Of a DNA stretch of 19,856 nucleotides, positions 15,190 to 19,856 are shown in pieces. The stretch's first letter is position 1. Every line of letters begins with the position of its first letter. Location: assembly GCA_964450355.1 (NCBI GenBank), contig CAYVDH010000053.1, forward strand, positions 1 through 19,856, written 5' to 3'. The position numbers and the translations under genes were made by a program. A model generated the notes under the pieces. That model did not search any database. It saw nothing but the letters and a program-made list of their open reading frames with translations, and was not told the origin of the DNA. Source of the DNA: CAYVDH01 sp964450355 (lineage in GTDB: Bacteria; Bacteroidota; Bacteroidia; NS11-12g; UBA955).

Positions 15190-16514
15190 AAGAAAAAATA
15201 GTACTGGTAGGAGGTGGTCTTAGTGGCTCACTATTGGCAATATGCCTTGCTAAAAGAGGTTTTAAAGTTGAATTATACGAACGCAGACCTGATATGAGAG
15301 TAGAAGGTTATGTTGGAGGGCGTTCTATCAATTTAGCTTTGTCTTTAAGAGGAATAGAAGCCCTCAAAAAAGTAGGATTAGACGAAAAAGTGTTAAATGA
15401 AGCCATACCTATGAACGGTAGAATGATGCACAATGTAAAAGGAGAGTTAACCTATCAACCCTATGGATTAGAAGGACAATACATCAATTCGGTATCAAGA
15501 GGTGGTTTGAATTTGAAATTGTTAGAATTAGCCGATGAACACGAGAATGTGTCCTTGTTTTTTGATTATACATGTATTGATGCTGATTTAAACAATAACA
15601 CTGCTCTGTTTAAAAAGAAAGACAATTCCACAGTAGAAGTGAAAGGAGATATCATGTTTGGAACCGATGGTGCTTTTTCTGCCATCCGCTCTGAAATGCA
15701 AAAAAATATTAGATTCAACTATTCACAAACTTATGAAAACTATGGATACAAAGAATTAGAGATTGTTCCGGGCGAAGAATTGAAATTTCAAATTGAAAAA
15801 AATGCATTGCATATATGGCCTAGGGGAGAATTCATGATGATTGCATTGCCTAATTTAGATGGCAGTTTTACTTGTACATTGTTTTTAGGTTACGAAGGCG
15901 AAAAGAGTTTTGAAAATTTGAAAACAGAAGAGCAAGTCATGGATTTTTTCAAACAGTATTTCCCTGATGCCATTCCATTAATGCCAAATTTAATTCATGA
16001 TTTTTTTGAAAATCCAATTGGAAATTTAGTCACTGTAAAATGTGCACCTTGGGTTAAAAATAAATTTGCATTAGTTGGAGATGCTGCTCACGCCATCATC
16101 CCATTTTATGGTCAAGGAATGAATTGCAGTTTCGAAGATGTAAGTGAGTTAGATGAATTAATAGAAAAACATTACCCTAACTGGGATTTGATTTTAGATG
16201 AATATCAACAAGCAAGAATAGAAAATGCTAATGCAATAGCAGATTTAGCTTGTAAAAACTTTGTAGAAATGAGGGATTTGGTTGGAAGACCTGAGTTTAT
16301 GAAATTTAAACAAGTTGAACATGATTTGGTTCTTAATTATCCTGAGTTTTTTAAAAGTCAGTATGAACTGGTAACATTCAGTACTACACCTTATTCGAGA
16401 GCTTTGAAACAAGGGTATTTTAATGAAAAAGTAATCAATGAAATAATCGATAAAAACATAGATACTAAGATTAAAAACAACCCATTGGTCATCGAATTGT
16501 TAAAAAAAGGTTAA
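15186..16514 (+). CDS. kmo: Kynurenine 3-monooxygenase
   Basis: FAD- and NADPH-dependent hydroxylation of L-kynurenine to 3-hydroxykynurenine, a step in tryptophan breakdown and in the kynurenine route to NAD. 442 residues, in the usual range. The Rossmann FAD motif is VGGGLSGSLLA (8-18), with the acidic ribose-binding Glu32 in LYERRPD. The family-typical GRSINLALSLRGIEAL is at 45-60. The DG motif is FGTDGAFSAIR (158-168) and the GD motif is LVGDAAHAIIPFYGQGMN (296-313), both diagnostic for class A flavin monooxygenases. The C-terminal helical region (about 370-440) is less hydrophobic than the membrane anchor of mitochondrial enzymes, so a soluble enzyme is likely. Its ATG overlaps the yhhQ stop, and its own stop lies within the -7 box of the next gene. 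Other kynurenine-pathway genes are not in this window. Confidence 0.95.
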   Translation: MKEKIVLVGGGLSGSLLAICLAKRGFKVELYERRPDMRVEGYVGGRSINLALSLRGIEALKKVGLDEKVLNEAIPMNGRMMHNVKGELTYQPYGLEGQYINSVSRGGLNLKLLELADEHENVSLFFDYTCIDADLNNNTALFKKKDNSTVEVKGDIMFGTDGAFSAIRSEMQKNIRFNYSQTYENYGYKELEIVPGEELKFQIEKNALHIWPRGEFMMIALPNLDGSFTCTLFLGYEGEKSFENLKTEEQVMDFFKQYFPDAIPLMPNLIHDFFENPIGNLVTVKCAPWVKNKFALVGDAAHAIIPFYGQGMNCSFEDVSELDELIEKHYPNWDLILDEYQQARIENANAIADLACKNFVEMRDLVGRPEFMKFKQVEHDLVLNYPEFFKSQYELVTFSTTPYSRALKQGYFNEKVINEIIDKNIDTKIKNNPLVIELLKKG

Positions 16515-16519
16515 ATTTG
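16512..16519 (+). promoter_or_regulatory. -7 box of the T9SS cargo gene, overlapping the kmo stop codon
   Basis: TAAATTTG matches TAnnTTTG and is followed by CC. Its first three bases (16512-16514) are the TAA stop of kmo, and its G (16519) is exactly 5 nt before the A of the ATG at 16524. A leaderless transcript inside the operon is predicted. No -33 TTG at a standard distance. Confidence 0.5.
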
Positions 16520-16523
16520 CCGC

Positions 16524-17615
16524 ATGAAAAATAAAATATTACTAACATTGTTCATTTTATTTGTGTTTTCAGTGAAAGCGCAAATTACAATTGACGGAAG
16601 CTCCTTAGCATTAACTGGTAGAGTCATTACTCAATACAATGACACTTCTAAAATAAAATTATTTACGGGTGGAGCCAACAAAACATGGGATTTTTCAACT
16701 TTAAAACAATTAGACCCAGATACCTTAAGGTTTTTTAATAAAGGTTGGTTACCTGAGTTCGATACAATATTACCAAATGCGAATTTAGTTTTAACATTTT
16801 CTAGTGAAGTAGGCTCTTGGATTTTATTGAAAAAATCTACTTCTTTATTAAATATTGAAGGTATTGTTGAAGATTCTGGTTCGGGTCCATTAGCAGTTTA
16901 TGAAAGTAAATCAGACATCATCAAATTTCCAATGACTTATAATTCATTATACAAAGATTCTAGCATTGAAACACTTTATACGAATTACTTAGGTATAGAT
17001 CCTGATGGTCCAGGTCCAGCACCAATGTTAGATTCATTAAGATATAAAGTGAAAACAATAAATACTAAAACTGGTAAAGGATGGGGACAAGTAAAATTAG
17101 TAGGTAATGTGATGGTAGATGCTATCATGATGGAAGATCTTGATACTAGATCAGATGTGTACGAAATCCATGTGAATGGAAATTGGGCAACAGTTTCACC
17201 AGCTTACTACAGCTTTTTAGGGATTTCCCCAGAGGTAAATAAATATTACGATGTGTCATGGTGGTCTAATCTAGAGGATTATGGATTTCCATTGATGACC
17301 TACAGTTACCAAAACAATGATACAGTTGCAAGAAGTGTTCAACACATGCAAGGCAAAGTACAAGTGAGTTCTGTAAACAAAGTAAATAATTCTTACATCA
17401 CAGTGTATCCTAACCCTTCTAATGATATCCTTTATTTTAACAACTTACAAAGCAGTAATGCCAATGTGAAAGTATTCGATAGCAAAGGGACATCAGTACT
17501 TAGTTCAAGCGACATCAAAAATGGTTTGAATTTATCCAGTTTAAGTACTGGAGTGTATGTTATTTATGTAATGGATAACAATGTATTGCACCAATTTAAA
17601 ATTACAAAACAATAA
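16524..17615 (+). CDS. Secreted protein with T9SS type A sorting domain
   Basis: 363 residues. A signal peptide spans 1-18 (LLTLFILFVFSVKA, then QI). The passenger (about 20-285) is an unrecognised beta-rich domain with the opening ITIDGSSLALTGRV and KTWDFSTLK, a pattern I associate with a common Bacteroidota cargo family of unknown function; no catalytic motif is visible. Residues 285-363 are a Por-secretion C-terminal domain: VYPNPSNDILYF (294-305), a central VKVFDSKG strand, LSTGVYVIYV (340-349) and a basic end FKITKQ. Export by the type IX system and surface attachment or release are expected. It begins 9 nt after kmo and ends before a strong terminator, so it can be read both from the operon and from its own leaderless promoter at 16512. 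Confidence 0.88.
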   Translation: MKNKILLTLFILFVFSVKAQITIDGSSLALTGRVITQYNDTSKIKLFTGGANKTWDFSTLKQLDPDTLRFFNKGWLPEFDTILPNANLVLTFSSEVGSWILLKKSTSLLNIEGIVEDSGSGPLAVYESKSDIIKFPMTYNSLYKDSSIETLYTNYLGIDPDGPGPAPMLDSLRYKVKTINTKTGKGWGQVKLVGNVMVDAIMMEDLDTRSDVYEIHVNGNWATVSPAYYSFLGISPEVNKYYDVSWWSNLEDYGFPLMTYSYQNNDTVARSVQHMQGKVQVSSVNKVNNSYITVYPNPSNDILYFNNLQSSNANVKVFDSKGTSVLSSSDIKNGLNLSSLSTGVYVIYVMDNNVLHQFKITKQ

Positions 17616-17638
17616 GAAATTAAATTATTTCAATATTC

Positions 17639-17669
17639 AAAAGCCACTGAAAATATCGGTGGCTTTTTT
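17639..17669 (+). terminator. Strong intrinsic terminator after the T9SS cargo gene
   Basis: AAAAGCCACTG (17639-17649) pairs with CGGTGGCTTTT (17657-17667) with one G-U pair and a 7-nt loop, followed by Ts to 17669. It lies 24 nt after the stop and closes the transcription unit that begins at 13097. Confidence 0.9.
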
Positions 17670-17752
17670 GTTGGAAAAAGAGTTATTTGTAAACAGGGAA
17701 AACGAAGAATTTAGAACTAAGGATTAAGGAGGAATTGTTATGTTGTTTTATA

Positions 17753-17776
17753 GTTGAATTGTTAAATTGTTAAACC
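17753..17776. repeat. Short tandem repeat, 8-bp unit, three copies
   Basis: GTTGAATT, GTTAAATT and GTTAAACC follow one another without gap, with one or two mismatches between units. The third unit runs into the dispersed repeat at 17773. This is a slippage-type intergenic repeat with no evident function. Confidence 0.6.
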
Positions 17777-17890
17777 CAGATTCCGCATTAAGGTTTGTGA
17801 TATGGGTAAAAAAAGCTCCTAAATAGGCGGACATAGAAAATTTCAAGTATCCTCGAAAGATTTTATGATGAAGAAAATGCAGCGATATTT
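17773..17890. repeat. Dispersed repeat, copy A (degenerate)
   Basis: Shares AGATTCCGCATTA (17778-17790) and TCCTCGAAAGATTTTATGATG (17850-17870; one mismatch) with copy B at 19706, in the same order and orientation. It is about 30 nt shorter between the two blocks and diverged elsewhere (AATGCAGCGATATTT in place of the palindromic end of copy B). It looks like the decayed remnant of a non-coding mobile or repeat element. No transposase reading frame is present. Confidence 0.65.
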
Positions 17891-17944
17891 CAAAGTATAA
17901 AACCAAGAAAATGCTTGAGATGAAAGATTTTTTAAGGATTGAAT

Positions 17945-17974
17945 AAAATCCCAAAATCCCCAAATCCCCAAATC
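17945..17974. repeat. AAATCCCC-type tandem repeat
   Basis: AAAATCCC, AAAATCCCC, AAATCCCC and a partial AAATC follow in series. The tract lies 10 nt beyond the end of the OmpA-family gene and is a simple slippage-type repeat. Confidence 0.65.
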
Positions 17975-17983
17975 AAAAAATGT

Positions 17984-19624
17984 CTAAATTTCCAATATCT
18001 TAAATTCAACTCTTCTGTTGTTGAATCTGCCTTGCTCAGTATTGTTATCGTCAATTGGACTTGTTTGCCCTTTTCCTTTGTATGTCAATCTTGATTGATC
18101 AATGCCTTTGTCAACTAGATACATCACCACTGTAAAAGCTCTGTTCTCTGATAGAGTTAAATTGGCAGAGGCATTTCCCTTGTTATCGGTATGACCTGTA
18201 ATTTCAATTTTCATGTTAGGATGTTGTTCCAGCATATAATAAACGCTATCTAACGTGCTGTATGAGCTTTCTAATAAAATGGATTCGTTTGTATTGAATT
18301 GAATGTTATTTAATATCAGGACTTTTCCAACTTCAATATTGGTAAATGTTTGGCTCAATTCAGGGGTAGTAATTTCCTCTTTCTTAAGCTCACAACCAGA
18401 TACATTGCAAGGGCAAATGCTGTTTTCTTTTTCTTCTATCAATACCACATCATCTATGTAGTAATAAATTTCATCTGCATAATCTGAACCTCTTTTATCT
18501 AGTTTATCAATTCTAAATTCTTTGCTTTCAGTAAAATTTCCAATGTATAAATATTTTTCGTTTCCAGTGGCAACAAAGCTACCTGAAATGGTCATCCAAT
18601 TGTCTCTTAAACACAAGGAAATATCAGGATGTGTTTGCATCACAATGCCAACTTGTTTTGCTTCATCTGAATTTTTGATTTGATACAATTTTTCACTCAC
18701 ACATACTGATACCCCATTAACCGAAAATTGATTTTCTCTTTTTAATTTGAGTTGAAACTGTAAACAATATTTTTTTCCGGCAATCAAAGGGCTTTTTAAT
18801 TGATTGCGCAACACCTCGTAGTTAACGCCAAACACTCTATACCCACCATAACAATTGCCTGCTGTTTTAAAAATATCAGGGGTTTCATTAGAACTGCCCC
18901 AATAATTTGCGTACCTATCGCTTATAGGTTTTATTTGACTGGTATGACCTGGTTCCATGTTCATGCTGCTCATTTCAAAGTCGCCATTTTGTATTAAGTT
19001 ATTAGGGGTGTTTACATTCCATCTTTTAATGTTTAATGTAGATTTTATCAAAGGGAATTGATTGATGATGTCTTCCTCGGTTACTGGTTTTTGTTCGTTT
19101 TCCAATTCTTTTTGTTTGTATTGCATGTAGGCATCATTCATTGGGTCGCCATATTTAATTTGATTTTCAGCTGTTGAAAAAGTATAATTGATAACACCTT
19201 TTTTTAGATTGACCAGGTAATTTGCAAATGAATCCTCATTGATAGAAATGGTGTCACCCTCAAATTCAATATCTCCTGTCCCTACGTATATAGTACTTAT
19301 AAGTCTATTGTCTTTATACATTCTTTTCATCATCAATTCTCCAGATTTATTGTAATAAAGCCATTCTTCATTCTTCATTTGAACATTGTTGTCTATAGTG
19401 TACAATCCTTTGGCTATCAAAGTGCTCTCAATGTTGTAAAATTCCCATTTACCAGTTCTGAGTTGAACATTCATTTTTGCACCATAAGTTGTTTTTATTT
19501 TCACATTTTTAAATTCGCCTTTAGCTATGCAATTGCCTTCGTAATCCTCTATACATACAGCTTGTGAATACAAGGTTTGAAAGCTGATTATAAATAATAA
19601 TAATAAGAGTAGATGTTTAATCAT
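17984..19624 (-). CDS. OmpA-family envelope protein with MORN-like and carbohydrate-binding-like regions
   Basis: 546 residues. Residues 1-20 are a signal peptide (LLLLLLFIISFQTLYS, then QA). Residues 33-110 have a repeated G-W-Y pattern (GKWEFYNIESTLIAKG, NEEWLYYNKSGELMMK) like MORN/YwqK-type repeats. Residues 208-397 look like a beta-jellyroll module, opening NLIQNGDFE and closing YYYIDDVVLIEE, the usual edges of carbohydrate-binding-like domains in Bacteroidota. A CPCNVSGC cluster (404-411) follows. Residues 433-546 are an OmpA C-terminal peptidoglycan-binding domain: NIQFNTNES, ITGHTDNKGNAS with Asp480, LTLSENRAFTVVMYL, KGKGQTSPI and NNRRVEFKI with Arg537/538. The protein probably links peptidoglycan to another envelope or glycan partner. 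No beta-barrel is present. The gene stands alone between two repeat-bearing spacers. Confidence 0.88.
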   Translation of the reverse strand: MIKHLLLLLLFIISFQTLYSQAVCIEDYEGNCIAKGEFKNVKIKTTYGAKMNVQLRTGKWEFYNIESTLIAKGLYTIDNNVQMKNEEWLYYNKSGELMMKRMYKDNRLISTIYVGTGDIEFEGDTISINEDSFANYLVNLKKGVINYTFSTAENQIKYGDPMNDAYMQYKQKELENEQKPVTEEDIINQFPLIKSTLNIKRWNVNTPNNLIQNGDFEMSSMNMEPGHTSQIKPISDRYANYWGSSNETPDIFKTAGNCYGGYRVFGVNYEVLRNQLKSPLIAGKKYCLQFQLKLKRENQFSVNGVSVCVSEKLYQIKNSDEAKQVGIVMQTHPDISLCLRDNWMTISGSFVATGNEKYLYIGNFTESKEFRIDKLDKRGSDYADEIYYYIDDVVLIEEKENSICPCNVSGCELKKEEITTPELSQTFTNIEVGKVLILNNIQFNTNESILLESSYSTLDSVYYMLEQHPNMKIEITGHTDNKGNASANLTLSENRAFTVVMYLVDKGIDQSRLTYKGKGQTSPIDDNNTEQGRFNNRRVEFKILEI

Positions 19625-19705
19625 GTATGTTATTGTAACGAAAAAAGAATAAAAATAGTATGAAATTTAAAGATTATTTTAAGAACATACCAAATAAAAA
19701 TATTC

Positions 19706-19856
19706 AACCTAGATTCCGCATTAGGTTTAGTTATGAACCGAGCTTGCGAGCTAATGAATGCAATAATTTTAAATTAAATTCATGAATAAAATAAAAAAGG
19801 CAATAAAATCAAGAGTCCTCGCAAGATTTTATGATGCAGGAATAGCAATGCTATTT
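19706..19856. repeat. Dispersed repeat, copy B (runs off the window end)
   Basis: Contains AGATTCCGCATTA (19711-19723) and TCCTCGCAAGATTTTATGATG (19816-19836), both shared with copy A. Between them is a GAGCTTGCGAGC block, with GCT/AGC pairing around TTGCG, and an AT-rich filler. The copy ends in AATAGCAATGCTATT (19841-19855), a perfect 7+1+7 palindrome reached at the window edge. It may be the terminal part of an insertion sequence or a MITE-like element; I cannot name it, and no coding frame is visible in the 150 nt present. Confidence 0.65.

Larger units (their letters stand above)
17616..17983. other. Intergenic region with terminator, tandem repeats and decayed repeat
   Basis: A 368-nt non-coding stretch between two converging genes. 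In order it holds a terminator (17639-17669), three copies of an 8-bp GTT(A/G)AATT-type unit (17753-17776), a degenerate copy of a dispersed repeat (17773-17890), and AAATCCCC-type tandem units (17945-17974). A 71-codon minus-strand frame across it shows no coding character. Its AT-rich, repeat-laden content differs from all the other, very short spacers in the window. Confidence 0.7.

Noticed and set aside
5376..16514. A joint aromatic amino-acid degradation island of hpd and kmo
   Set aside because: The two genes are about 9 kb apart with unrelated genes between, and no other pathway member is present.
17748..17963. 71-codon minus-strand frame in the long spacer
   Set aside because: It runs across tandem repeats and the decayed dispersed repeat, with no motif, no promoter and no homology I recognise.

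Overview
The window looks like ordinary chromosome of a member of the Bacteroidota. The DNA is AT-rich. Two secreted proteins end in type IX secretion (T9SS type A) sorting domains, there is a Bacteroidota-type putative porin, and many genes carry the Bacteroidota -7 promoter element (TAnnTTTG) with no clear Shine-Dalgarno sequence. The gene set (kynurenine 3-monooxygenase, 4-hydroxyphenylpyruvate dioxygenase, deoxyhypusine-synthase-like protein, PLP enzyme with CBS domains) fits an aerobic Flavobacteriia/Chitinophagia-like lineage. I cannot name a genus. Bases 1-70 are not biological: they are a perfect inverted repeat of the Illumina adapter and mark an assembly artefact at the end of the contig.

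Layout. 162-2123 (+) is an outer-membrane porin that converges, with overlapping stop codons, on a subtilisin-like T9SS-exported protease (2120-3754, -). Next comes a minus-strand pair, a deoxyhypusine-synthase homologue (4327-5301) followed by a small secreted protein (3829-4323). This pair is divergent from 4-hydroxyphenylpyruvate dioxygenase (5376-6503, +); the 74-bp spacer holds two facing -7 boxes and a 15-bp palindrome. A small alpha/beta hydrolase (6508-7176, -) follows. Then four plus-strand genes: a cysteine-rich lipoprotein (7262-8038), a TehB-like methyltransferase (8108-8722), a Lys/His-rich secreted small protein (8755-9102) and a secreted von Willebrand A protein (9199-10839). 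The last converges, with overlapping stops, on the RNA-binding factor Tex (10836-12959, -).

13097-16514 (+) is a tight three-gene unit: cystathionine-beta-synthase-like PLP enzyme, YhhQ-type queuosine-precursor transporter and kynurenine 3-monooxygenase. It is followed by a T9SS cargo protein (16524-17615) whose -7 box includes the stop codon of the monooxygenase gene, then by a strong terminator. The intergenic stretch 17616-17983 holds short tandem repeats and a decayed dispersed repeat. 17984-19624 (-) encodes a multidomain OmpA-family envelope protein, and the window ends inside a second, better preserved copy of the dispersed repeat.

Functionally the genes fall into cell-envelope/secretion (porin, two T9SS cargos, OmpA protein, lipoprotein, vWA protein), amino-acid metabolism (hpd, kmo, CBS-like) and RNA/tRNA-related functions (tex, queuosine precursor uptake). 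No defence island, intact mobile element, CRISPR array, tRNA or rRNA is visible. The signals most worth following are regulatory: four genes have a -7 element ending exactly 5 nt before the ATG, which predicts leaderless mRNAs, and in two of these the promoter is merged with the upstream gene's stop codon or terminator.
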